Source of the DNA: Phoenix dactylifera
Lineage: Eukaryota > Streptophyta > Magnoliopsida > Arecales > Arecaceae
NCBI RefSeq assembly: GCF_009389715.1
Contig: NC_052399.1
Coordinates: 19,223,646-19,287,645, forward strand
Length of the DNA: 64,000 nucleotides
Direction of reading: 5' to 3'
The notes beneath the pieces were generated by a model. That model did not search any database, was not told the origin of the DNA, and saw only the letters and a program-made list of their open reading frames with translations. Below, piece after piece: positions 24,901 to 35,795 of this stretch; within the stretch, counting starts at the first letter, position 1, and each line of letters opens with the position of its first letter. A program made the position numbers and the translations under genes.

Positions 24901-25287
24901 TCCAGCAGCCTTGGTAAAATTAGGAGCGTATTTCGCAGGACGCAGCTCAACCTACACTTCAGAAACAGCTGTGGGGTGGGCCAACACGCATATTTGGATG
25001 CCCCCGCAGCCAGACAGCAGCCTACAAAAAGAGCTGCATGCCTCTTATAGTGCTGCATCTCATCCGACGTCCAAATCAATCACAGGATGAGCTGCAAGGC
25101 CTACAGCTGAGTCCCCTTTGTACTTGAGACCGTCCTCAACACCTCCACGCTCCCTCTTCGAGCACCTACTGCCCCCTCCAAGCCATTCTCCCACTCTGGG
25201 CAACCCCTTGCCAGCACTGTCCAGAGACCTCTTGTATCAAAGTTCCGAACCTCCCGTGACCATCCTCGCCAAGCCCTACCCCAGGCC

Positions 25288-27197
25288 CAGGGCCGGCTCC
25301 AGCCTTAGGCGACTGAGGCGGTCGCCTAAGGCCCCCGGCCCAAGGAAGGCCCCGCTCAGCCACCCACTGCACAGTTTTTTCTTTTTCCTGCTTAACGCTG
25401 CATAGCTTCACATCCGAAAGCTAGCAGCCTAGCAGGACAGTGAGCTACCGGCTACCACCTGGCTATGCCGCTACAGTGCGTCCCCGACGACAGACAGGCT
25501 ATGGGCTATAGGTGTCTGAGGTGAGGTAAGGCGGGCGACGGCTACGACAAACAACGGACATTCCCTCCCCCTTCTCTGCCGGTGCTTTTTTTTTTTGCTG
25601 AACCTTCTCAGCTTCTTCAGTTCTCCTCTCCCCCCAGACTCCAGTGCTTCTTGCCTTCTTCAATTCTTCGGTAGCTCGACCCTTCCCTTCTCGGCTCGAT
25701 CATGACACCGTCGACGGCTTGAGGCTACTCAAATCTTCAGTTCTTGGCTGCCCCTGCTCCGACGGGGAGCATCCACTAACTCTAAGCCGGGCCCAGGAGC
25801 ATCCAAGTTCCAACGGGATTACGGGAATTCGGGAAGCATCCAATTTTATCGTCGCTGCCCAACTTGTATAGCTGTAACCTGTAAGTCTTGATTTCTCTTT
25901 TTTCTGATTTTCTGTGATCAAGTGCAAGATATAAAAAAGAAAACCCTGATTCTCTTTTTTCTCCTGCCGTTCTATCTGATTTCTTTTATCTATTTTCTTC
26001 TTTACTTCCCTTTCCCTCTCTGGTCTCTCTGTATGGGTTAGATCGGCTGCATCTCTTGTTTTTTGTTGCTGGTCCATGCTCTTAGAATTGTTATTTAGCA
26101 ATCTACTGTTGGCGCATCAGATGTTTGTTAATTTGCTGCAGTGATTTGTTCATAGACAATATAGCATCGGTCCAATGCATTTCAGGGCCCAATGCATTTA
26201 GATAGGATTCTTGTGTTATTTTTTTGTTCCTGATTTGAAGTTTTCTACAAAGTAAAATACATATCATTCTCCATTTAGTGTTTGCTTGTTGTTTTTGTGT
26301 AACTCATAATTGGTTTTCACATGCAGAGTTGTAGCTGTTGCAACTCAATTCCAACGGTCTTTTATGAAACTTCTATGTGATGCTCAATTTGAAGAACTAT
26401 CAGCACAAGATTTGCTGTTGACATATGCATTGAACAATGACTATCTCTTGACATTGCCAATCTATGTTGATTGGAAAAAGGCTTCGGAGTCCAATGCAAT
26501 AATATTCAGGTAAAGTCATTGGGCTTAATTCTAACCTATGTTTTGGTTGAACAAGGAAATCACGTAATTGTGACATTGTTGTTGAACATACTGGTTGTGT
26601 ACATAATTCATTGTTTCATCCTACTGTTTTGGAAGTATCAGTATCATTAAAAGGTTAAATGTAGCATGTATCATTTCCTTTGTACCATTCACATATTCAG
26701 ATTAAGATACAGTTTTCTTTGCTTATTTCCTGCTATGCCGATGTTACTTTTGTTATTGCTTTTAGTTATCACCCAGTGTATGTTTGTTTCTTTTTCTGGT
26801 GAAGCTTCCTAATAAACATCCATTATAAAGAACTACTTAGTAATTGTAGCATACATTGAACATCTCAGTCTGGTTTGCAATATATTTATAAACACAGTTT
26901 TAAGTTCCATCCAGGGCTCTGAATCTGAAAAGTTGAACTTCTTGGTTTTGGTTGGAGCCAATCCAAAACCTAGGTTGGCTTTGGAGTTTTGGCTTGTAAG
27001 ACCATATTTAGTTGTATATATGGACTATTTGTGTTTTTCTCCTTACTCTTCATTTGTTTAAATTCTGAAAAGTACTTCATTATTTTAAATAAATTTTTAA
27101 AGTATTTTGCACTTATTAAAATATTTTATCATTTTTTTAAAAAAGGCCTCTCTTAGTGAGTTCGCCTTAGGCCTCCAAATATATTGGGTCGCCCCTG
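25288..27197 (+). mobile_element. Non-autonomous hAT transposon with apparent captured gene sequence
   Basis: Both ends are defined. The left terminus reads CAGGGCCGGCTCC. The right terminus reads GGTCGCCCCTG, whose complement is CAGGGGCGACC. The 8-bp target duplication CCCAGGCC flanks it exactly (25280-25287 and 27198-27205), as expected for hAT. Just inside each end lies a GCCTTAGGC motif. No transposase (no BED finger, no hATC dimerisation block) is visible in 1.9 kb, so it needs one in trans. The interior instead has a 5' leader-like segment, an intron-like stretch and one clean coding exon, listed separately. It interrupts a C-rich repeat inside the last malate dehydrogenase intron and lies opposite to that gene. 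Confidence 0.85.
26327..26511 (+). pseudogene. Captured exon inside the hAT element (DUF3754-like)
   Basis: An open stretch reading VVAVATQFQRSFMKLLCDAQ, LLLTYALNNDYLLTLP and DWKKASESNAIIFR is bounded by a good acceptor (CACATGCAG) and a donor (CAG|GTAAAG). From memory it resembles a conserved exon of plant DUF3754 proteins; that identification needs a search. It has no stop and no flanking exons of the same gene, so it is a fragment carried by the transposon. About 450 bp upstream a leader-like segment could be its 5' exon. Confidence 0.55.
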
Positions 27198-28593
27198 CCC
27201 AGGCCCCCCTCCACCCACCATTACCAGATCTCTCTCTACACTCTGCCAGACCTCCCCCAAGCTCTCTGGCCCATGGGAGTGGAGCCAAGATTTGCAATTA
27301 GGGGGGCCCCATTGGTACTTTATTGATGATTGTTAAACTAGTCACCATCTTCTTATATCATACATGAAGATTAATACAAATTTTTAAGGAGGTAATGTAT
27401 AATTACATAAGGATGCTGACAAAAGTGAGTGAGTGAGTCATAAAACTAACCAATTTTTTGAAACAAAATTGATCTAAATTTAATCATAAAGTTCCTTAAC
27501 CAATTGCAAACTTTCCTTTTATTTAAAAAAAAAACCTTAACTTTTTCAAAACAAGTTTGTTTAGGCAGGAGATAACATGCTAAGAAGTCTTGAATTTCTA
27601 AATTTCAAAAATTTTAAGAGACGAATTTATTAAAAAATCAAATTTAAGATTATTATATTATTAATCATTTACAATAGGCATACACCATCCCCTAATTCAA
27701 TATTCTTAAAAAAATGCAACCCATCTTGGCAACTGTCACATAAAACCTGAAAAAGACCAACAATAGAAACAAAATCTTTAACTATGTACACGTTATTAAA
27801 AAAGTCTAAATGTCAATGCATCAATAGTAGACTCAAGGCTCCAGTTCTTGAGAGTCATGGACTCAATCGTAGCAAATAAAGAGCCTGAGAAGGGAACTAG
27901 AAATATCTCTCTTCTCAAGTTGAAGAGAGATCAAGGTGTGGGAGGTTGGAAATGGGAAACCATGGGAAAAAGAAAGTCTCCCCTTGATTGGAAGGGACTG
28001 AACCGCACAAAAGCATAAAAAGATTATCCAGGTTCTATCTTTTCTCTTCTTTATTTGAGCAGAATCATAATTTGGGTAGAGTTCCAGGTCCTCTTTGCTT
28101 CCGAAAATGACTAGATTCTCTACTAAACTTCATGAGATTGGACCACAAAGGCGAGTTCAAAATCCAATGGCCCAACTTCAATCCCACCATAAAATAATAT
28201 AGATAAAACAAAAGGAAACATAATAAAATCTACAGAAGCTCTGAAGGGGGCACCAAGTGCCGGCGTGCTGTGAAACACAGGATGGGGGAAGAGGGGTTCT
28301 AGTAATTTTTGCCAGGCAGGCGGCATGTGCCACACCCAGGCCCCCTCGCTCCACCCTTGCTGGCCCAAGCCTCACCATGGACCCCCTCTGCCTGCTGCCA
28401 CCAAATCTCCCTCTAGGCTTCATTGGACCTCCCCCAACCTCCCTTGCCCAAACCCTGCCCCGACTCCCTTCCACTTGCAACTGTCAAAACTCCCCTCTCA
28501 TCTCAGAGCGAAGCCTCCCACTCCTCCCAACCTCAAAACCCTGAATTCCCCCTTGCCAGTACTGAAGGCCAAGCCGCCTCCATCACCACAACC

Positions 28594-29054
28594 CCTCTCC
28601 CCCATCTCTTCTCCTTACCCCTCTCCTCCACCACCCTTCCCCTTAATCCACCATTTTGCTCGCCTTCCCATCCCCAACCCCAACCCCCACCCCTCATCAC
28701 CCACCAAACAGACAAGATTAAGCCCCCTCAAGTGAAGAGCTTGCAACTCAAGATGCATTACAGCTTGAGTTGTAGTGCAAATCTGAATACAGGGATCCAA
28801 ACAGCTCCTAAATTCAAGTAAGACAGACCCTACAACTCCTCTCCCCCATCTCCTCCTTACCCCTCTCCTCCACCACCCTTCCCCTCAATCCACCATTTTG
28901 CTCACCTTCCCAGCCCCCACCCTTCATCACCCACCAAACAGGCAAGATTAAGCTCCCAGAAGTGAAGATCTTGCAACTCAAGATACATTACAACTGGAGT
29001 TGCAGTGCAAATCCACCTACAGGGATCTAAACAGCCCCTAAATGCAAGTAAAAC
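28594..29054. repeat. Direct duplication of about 220-230 bp
   Basis: Copies at 28594-28824 and 28838-29054 share a C-rich half (CCTCTCCTCCACCACCCTTC, CCACCATTTTGCTC) and an AT-richer half (CTTGCAACTCAAGAT, TGCAGTGCAAATC, GGGATC(C/T)AAACAGC). Small indels show some age. The C-rich half resembles sequence flanking the hAT insertion and at 28.3-28.45 kb. Confidence 0.8.
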
Positions 29055-29082
29055 TGAACCTGATATTTATCCAATGTTAGAA

Positions 29083-29340
29083 AGGATCCAACACATGCCC
29101 ATGGGAAAGGATCCAACAAACCATAAATTAGTCACTTCAAAACTTTACATGATGATTCTGGGAAAGGTGGACGATGTAACCCACAGCCTTGGTAAATTTA
29201 TATGCAAGTATAGTGAACCTAATATTTATACAGCATAGTAGAAAGGATCCAACTCATGCCCATAGAAGAGGAGGGAAGAGAAGAAGAAAGGATCCAACTC
29301 ATGCCCATAGGAAAGGATCCAACCCATGCCCATGGAAGAG
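29083..29340. repeat. GGATCCAAC(A/T/C)CATGCCCAT minisatellite-like cluster
   Basis: The motif AGGATCCAAC followed by CATGCCCAT recurs at 29083, 29244, 29297 and 29316, interleaved with purine-rich filler. A partial copy lies at 29107. Confidence 0.7.
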
Positions 29341-32300
29341 AAGGACAAAGATGATGAAGAAGAAGAACAAAAAGAAGAGGCAAGCATTACAGCATCCTTC
29401 CATCCCCCTTTACACAATGAAAAGTGCATTTTGCTACACTTAATTCTATGTCAGTTTCAAAATTATATACAATGCTTTCATTAACAGAAGAGAAGTATTT
29501 TTTCATTGTCCTTTTCAGAACTGGCATTTAACCATCAAGTCTGCTGTTTCATGCAAAAGGTCAGAACTGCTAGTCTTTCGAGAGACATTGCGTTACTTCA
29601 AAAGTCCCAAAATGAGGTCTTAATTTTATTTAAAAAATGATTTGGGAAATACTTTAGAGATCAATTTTTGACATCTCACCTCATGTCCTTTTTTTCTTTT
29701 TCACAAACCTAAATAGGATATATACTTCATAGTACTTTTCTCTAATGCGTTCCATTAAACCTCCTCATGTTTTCCATTTTCATTGACTCCTAATTTAATG
29801 CACACAAGTTACCTTTAGATCAATACAAACAAAAGAAAGAGGGGAAGAGAAATTTAACATGTTGAGAAGAAGTTATTAATGATGCAATACTAACCATGAT
29901 AATCGACACTATTTTCGATCACTAAATAGACAAATACTTCCACATTCAATAAATAAAATCAAAATCCAGAACAGATATTTTAAGAAAATTCCTCAACAAA
30001 AGCAAGCATTTGAAATTAAATTTGAAAGTAATTTCTTTTTTAATAATGATTTAATCATATATAAGTATCAAACATATATTGACTTCATCTTGAACTTTCA
30101 TAAGTCAGACCTTGGGGCATCATTAAACATTGCAAATCCTTGGCTGCTACTGTATAGTAGTGACACAACTAAGTAGGGAGGTTAATATAGTGATTCAAGA
30201 ATCGGTATGTAGCAGAAGTATTATTCCTAGCTGCCTGATCAACTATAAGTTCCCAGCAATGATAGACAGAGGGCATTTTAACAATCTAACGAAAAATAGA
30301 ATTGCAGAACAAAAAAAAGGTATCATGTTAAGCATAAATCAAAACATATCAAATGATTTTATAAATATTGTAACAGAAAAAATACACATAAGTTTATCAA
30401 AATTACCATGGAGGCAAAGAAAGGTAGTTCAGTGATGCTTGATTGCACAAAAGAGAATTCCACAAAATCTGGAGCCCCATTGAGCCCCTTCAAGCATGCA
30501 TCAGCAAAGATGGTCCAAGCATAGCTGCACCAAAGTGCTACCGCTTATGTCCCAGACATTTAAATTCCATATTTATAAACTAACTCTCAAAATCAAAGCA
30601 CTGGGCATAGGAAAGATTTGGATACAAAGCAAGGAGCATAAAAGCAACATTCAGAAGTAAGGACATAGTATACAATATGTCAATTAAAGAATTAGATAAA
30701 TCGTTGTTTGTCTGATTCAACAACAAGGCCTATTGATTATCCGATTTAAAATTTAACTACTTTTGAACCATATGTTACCGTTATGGCCAGAGTATAAACA
30801 CCAACAGAAAAAGAAAAGCCAAAACCGATATATTACAATGATCAAGGAGTTATAACCAGTAAAAAAAAATCTCTTACAAGAAAAGATAGAAATAGCAGAA
30901 CTACAAAACGTAGTAAAACAGTAACTATTATTGTTTGCTTGATATCTCACAGCATGGGAGACATACATATATAATATAATATGAGGAAGAAGCATAGCTT
31001 CTAATCACATTTGACTTGTCTTACAAGTGAACAAAACAATCAGAAAAAATTAAACAGATAACTTACAAGTATACATGTGCTTGTGAAAACATGATACAAG
31101 AGTGATGGAACCAGCAATCAAACATCTAGCAAGATCTAGTGGAAAGAGATGGATTAAGAAGTTCCTTGAAAAGGGCATGAGATAGCATATGTAGATTAAA
31201 AATATAAGTTGCCATTGATTGATGCCACAATCGATGCTGACAACTCAGATAACCAAAAGGGCAAGGGAAACAAAACAAAATAAAAATAAAAGTATATTCT
31301 AGACTCCAGTCACCTAACAGGATATAGGATGGTAGTTGATTATTTTGTTGGGTTAACCTACAATGCACAGTTCTTCTAGACAAAATTCCTGCCAGTGCAG
31401 AAAAATAATACATGAACAATTTAAGGAGCAATAATATAAGTTACTAACAAAATTCAACTTCTTTTACTATAAATTTTGTTGTTGAAGTCATCAAAACTTT
31501 TCTTGATAAATGTATAAGCTGTTATAAACATAGTCTGAGCAGCAACTTAAAATCTTATACTAGGGACTACATCTGAGATGCAAAGTAAATTGCTACTGGA
31601 CCATCCCACACTGAAGATTCTTTATTTAGTGATTAAGGTTGCCTAGCATAAAAAAAGTAGAGAAAAGATATCATGAAATCTGAAAAATGAGAAAAAGAGA
31701 AGGAGACAGGGCCTACGATTAGCTAAAATGAAAGAAAAGAAAAAAAATATAGCCAAAACAAAATAAATATAAAATAATAAAAACAAAAAAATAACTGTGT
31801 AAGAAATTATTTGCCCTTACTCATTATGCAAAGTGCAAAGAGTTCAAACTAAAACAGAAACTTCATAGAATGGTATCCATTTTGGTTTACCAGAGAATGT
31901 ACATAGTCTATAAGAAAAATGATAAGCATTCTTCCAGCAATTCAGAATATCATAAGGGCTCGCCACTCATCAATAGTAAAATGTCAACATCATCTGATCC
32001 ACAAATTTCATTCTTTTTTCATGATTTAGCTAAGCTTCACATCATATGATTATACAGGAGTAAATGCATAACAAGCGCCCACTATGTCATCAATCAAAAA
32101 CAAAATTCTCAGACATTGCCCAAATATATTTGCATAAAAAACAAAATAATGCAAGATCGATCAAGCTATACGATACAGAAATACAACAATCCATGTGCGA
32201 CATTCATATAGATAAGCCAATCCTAGTTTTGCAGTTAGAGAACACTTTTAAATCACAATAAATGGTTCTTCAGACTTACCCCATGGACAAGGTTGCAGAG

Positions 32301-33981
32301 CCTTTTCCAGCCATTGCTTCCACCACCTCAGTCCCTCCATCTTGTGTCCTCTTAGTGAGAGCCTTGATATCCTCCGTCAGTTAACGCATTGCTTGCTGGA
32401 GCAGCCCGCCAATCAGAAACAAAGTAATGTGTCAGATCACATAAGAGCTCCAAAGGAAGATAATGATAATAAAGAACAAATAACAAAAGACCCAAAAATA
32501 ATGGAAACAGAATACACTCATAAAACAAAAAGAAACACCTGGGAAAACAGAGGCAGAATGGTTATACCGGCATGCCCACCAACAACAGGAACATTAACCT
32601 GTGCAACGAATAATTTCCGTCACCTAAGAGAAAAAGATTTTTGTAAGTGTGTGGAAGACCATCAAATAGGAATAAAAAAACTAACAATTCAAGAAAAGGT
32701 GAAAGCTTTACCCTCCACCGGAACCTTTGCCTTTCCGGCATAGAAAGTCTTAGCCCTGACCACATCGAGAGTGGTGACTCCAAAAAGCTTCTTCTCGTCA
32801 TAAGTCCCCGCCTTCTTGAACACCTCGGCCGCAATCGGCACCGTCGAATTCACTGGGTTGCTAATCATATTAACAAGATTCTAATTTTAACCACGAAAAA
32901 AATATGTAGGTTATCTCCATGGTAAAAGAAACAAAAGGAGGAAAAGAAATGGAAAGGAGCGGTGGGTGGCGTACATTAGGGCAGTACTTGGCTATGGCGG
33001 TGCAGAGAGACTTGACGATGCCGGCATTGATATTGAATAGATCGTCGCGGGTCATGCCCGGTTTCCAGAAGACGCCGGCCGGGATGACGACGTCATCGGA
33101 GCCCTCTAGGGCTTTCCCGAGCTGCTCCTCGCCCATAAATCCAGCAACCTAGATCAAGAAAAGAGAAATCCAAGAACCTAGATCAGAGATTTTATAGGCT
33201 TAAAAGGGAGAAGAAGATGGGAGACGGTAGAACAAAGTGGAGGTGGGGGACCTGGGCACGGGCGTTGATATGGCTGACGTCGGCGGCGACGCCGGGGGTG
33301 CCGGCGATATCGTAGAGAGCGAGGAAGGAGACGAGGGTGTTGGGTTTCATGAGGAGGGCGAGGGGCTGGCCGATGCCGCCGGCGGCGCCGAGAATGGCGA
33401 CCTTGCGCTCGGTGCTGGACTCGACGGAGAAGCACCGGCGGGGAGGTGGGAGGAAGCGCCGCCTCCTCTTCTGAGGGCGGTCTCCACCTATCGGAGAAGG
33501 AAAGCTCCCATCTGTCTTGCGTTCTTTCCAAGAGAGGAGGAGAGGAGAGGAGAGGAGAAATAGAACAAGAAAGGTTGTAGAAAGAAGGAGAGAGAGAAAG
33601 TGACCGGCACCGGACATGGAGGCGGAGAGAGAACTAATTAACAAAGACCGAAGGCCGCCCTCACGTGAGGACAGTGATGCGGTCGCCGCGGCTTGCACTG
33701 GATTCTTGGGAGATCTCCAGTGAGATTGAAATATTCAATTAATAATCGAACCAGTGATACGGAATTATAGAAAACTCCGTGAATTCTTGCGGGCAGATGG
33801 CATTAGTGCGTCTGTCCAAAAAAAAAAAAAAAAATATTATGCTAGCACAAAATGCAGCAGTATAAAAAAATTTTTGATGTATCAAAATATCAATATACTA
33901 TCTATACCAACTATCAGTACTGAATTAGTATGGTATATTATGGTATATTCGATACCATCATATTTACATCGGTATTGCTAA

Positions 33982-35027
33982 TAGGGCTGTCAACGGGCCG
34001 AGCTGCTCGGGCTCGGCTCGGTAAAAGCCCGGCTCGAGCTCGGCTCGTTAGTCAAACGAGCCCGAGCCCGAGCCCAAAATGAGGCCCGCTTAAATCTGAG
34101 CCCGAGCTCGAGCCCGAGCAGCTCGCGAGCCCAAAAGAGGGCTCCAAAATCGAATTAGATTGGTTTAGGTTCGGACTTAGCCCGTTAACCCAAACCCAAT
34201 CCGTTAATCCTTCCCTCCCACCTCCTCTTTCTTTTTTTATTTTTTCTTCTCCTTTCTTCTGGGTTTCTCCAGAAGCGTCCGGGTGTCCCTCCCCTCCTCC
34301 CCTTCGGGTGTCCCTCCCCTCTCGCCTTCCTCCACCGCCGCCGATGCTTCGCTGCCTCCCTCCGCCGCCGATGCCGAGCTCGGTTCCGGAGGTTTCGATC
34401 GGAGACTGGATAGGGTTGTCCCTCCCCCTCTTTCTTCTCCGTTTCTCCCTCTCTCTTTTCCCCTCTTTGACGACTCCTCCACCGGCGATGGCGGCGAGAC
34501 TGCGACAGAGGAGGGGAGTCTCTCGCATGGGAGGATCGGGCCGCGGCCGGCGACGCCCGCGGCCGAGCCCGCGGCGCCTGTGGCGTCCTCGGCCGTGCCT
34601 GCGGCCGAAGCCCGTGCCGACGGTGCTCGCGGCCGAAGCCGACGGCCGCCGCATGCGACGAGGTGAGTCATTCTTCTCTCTTTTTTTTATTTCTTTCTTT
34701 CTATCCTTCTTTCTTCTCTTCTTCTTCTTTGCTTTCTTTCCTTCCTTCATTCTTCTCCGACGAACCGCCGGAACCGAGCTCGGCTGGCGGCTGCTCGTTC
34801 TTCTCTCCGACGGTCGACGGAGACAGGGACGAGGATGGGGATGGGGCGGGCTCGAGCTCGGGCTCGGGCTCAGGCTCGGGCAAACGAGCTTCACGAGCCC
34901 AAGCCCGAGCCCAAGCTGTGCCGCCCGAGCCCGAGCCCGAGCCCAATACTGGGCTCGGTACCGAGCCCGAGCCCGAGCCGGAGAGTTGGTGAAACAAGCC
35001 GAGAGGCTCGGCTCGTTAACAGCCCTA
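33982..35027. mobile_element. Second hAT-type element, GAGCCC-rich arms, no transposase
   Basis: The terminal inverted repeats read TAGGGCTGTCAACG at the left and, on the other strand, TAGGGCTGTTAACG at the right. Each continues into GGCTCGG/CCGAGC hexamer repeats that form long complementary arms (33.99-34.13 kb and 34.84-35.01 kb). The 8-bp target duplication ATTGCTAA is perfect (33974-33981 and 35028-35035). The 1,046-bp element has a GC-rich core with CCG repeats and a T/C-rich stretch. The long open frames on both strands are a by-product of this composition. Confidence 0.85.
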
Positions 35028-35035
35028 ATTGCTAA

Positions 35036-35790
35036 CCATATAGCTTAAAAAAATTATCTACATTTTTTTATTTATTTTTTTCCTCATCAAATTTTGCTTA
35101 TATTAAAAAATTATTATTACAAAAAAATGATAAGAATCTTATATTTTTAAAATTCTACAGGTGCCATTATAACTTATAATTAACCTACTGAAACTGAAAT
35201 TATTAATCGCCCTGTTGCAACAATCGCTATTTGCTTCCAAAGTATCACTTTAAATTTGTTATATTAAAAAACTCTAAAATTTTTATCAATTTTTAATCAA
35301 AATTATCATGTTCAGTCTGCAAACTGCATGAATCAAAATTAATCTTTTTTTTCCCAGTGGCATGCAGTTAAGACTTGGATAACAATATCAAGGATAGAAG
35401 TCCTACTACATGATAATATAAATAATACTTGTGTTTACTGAGTTCGGTACCATATGGATTTCCTTTTCTTTTTTTTTTTTTGAAGAATGTGCATGGTGAT
35501 TATTCATTTATCTCTATTTAACATATCTAATTTGGCTTGAAATGCAATTCAATTAAAAATCAAATGGATTGTCTCTAGTTTGACCGTATAGGCACTGATT
35601 TTTTTTTGCGGCAAAAATGCGAATGCAGAGATTTCAGTTTGGACTTCAGGCAAGCTATTTTCATTTGGGAACTAATACCCCCTGGATTGCTTGAAATATT
35701 ATGATATCTCATCTTATTAGCATAGAGGTAGAGTCTCCCTTGCAACAATCCCATATAAATCTCTCAGACTAGAAGGCTATGTTTCCCAAG
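35036..35790. other. Short AT-rich spacer, no gene recognised
   Basis: Sequence between the hAT element and the LTR array. I see nothing beyond poly-T runs. Confidence 0.5.
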
Positions 35791-35795
35791 GATAC

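Larger units (their letters stand above)
22079..30406. other. Giant last intron of the malate dehydrogenase gene
   Basis: The 8.3-kb intron is bounded by ATG|GTAATT at 30407 and TTTTACAG|GTGAGG at 22078, both in the phase expected for the protein. It contains the 1.9-kb hAT element, C-rich repeated blocks and a GGATCCAAC minisatellite. The rest (22.1-25.2 kb and 29.4-30.4 kb) is AT-rich and shows no other gene. Confidence 0.75.
21939..33698 (-). pseudogene. Mitochondrial-type NAD malate dehydrogenase, probably decaying
   Basis: Malate dehydrogenase interconverts malate and oxaloacetate with NAD. Exons: 33252 to 33617 or 33698 (start uncertain), 32975-33148, 32712-32880, 32539-32598, 32280-32395, 30407-30524 and 21939-22078. 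An Arg-rich leader precedes the NAD-binding loop [13 protein letters not shown], then [47 protein letters not shown], the catalytic-His motif [38 protein letters not shown] and the tail LKAELKSS. Several faults are visible. The substrate-arginine motif PRKPGMTR reads FWKPGMTR. The exon 3/4 junction is one base out of frame. The start of exon 5 is compressed and has an extra base near 32374. The last exon lacks one base near 22031. Splice sites survive. It is most likely a recent pseudogene; assembly indels could explain the frameshifts but not the lost arginine. Confidence 0.85.

Noticed and set aside
28123..28821. Overlapping Pro/Ser-rich frames on both strands
   Set aside because: They come from C-rich repeated DNA that is duplicated nearby; no start context, splice signals or family motif.
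34052..34894. 280-residue minus-strand frame and several plus-strand frames at 34-35 kb
   Set aside because: Low-complexity Arg, Gly, Pro and Ser runs from hexamer and CCG repeats inside the hAT element; no domain is visible.
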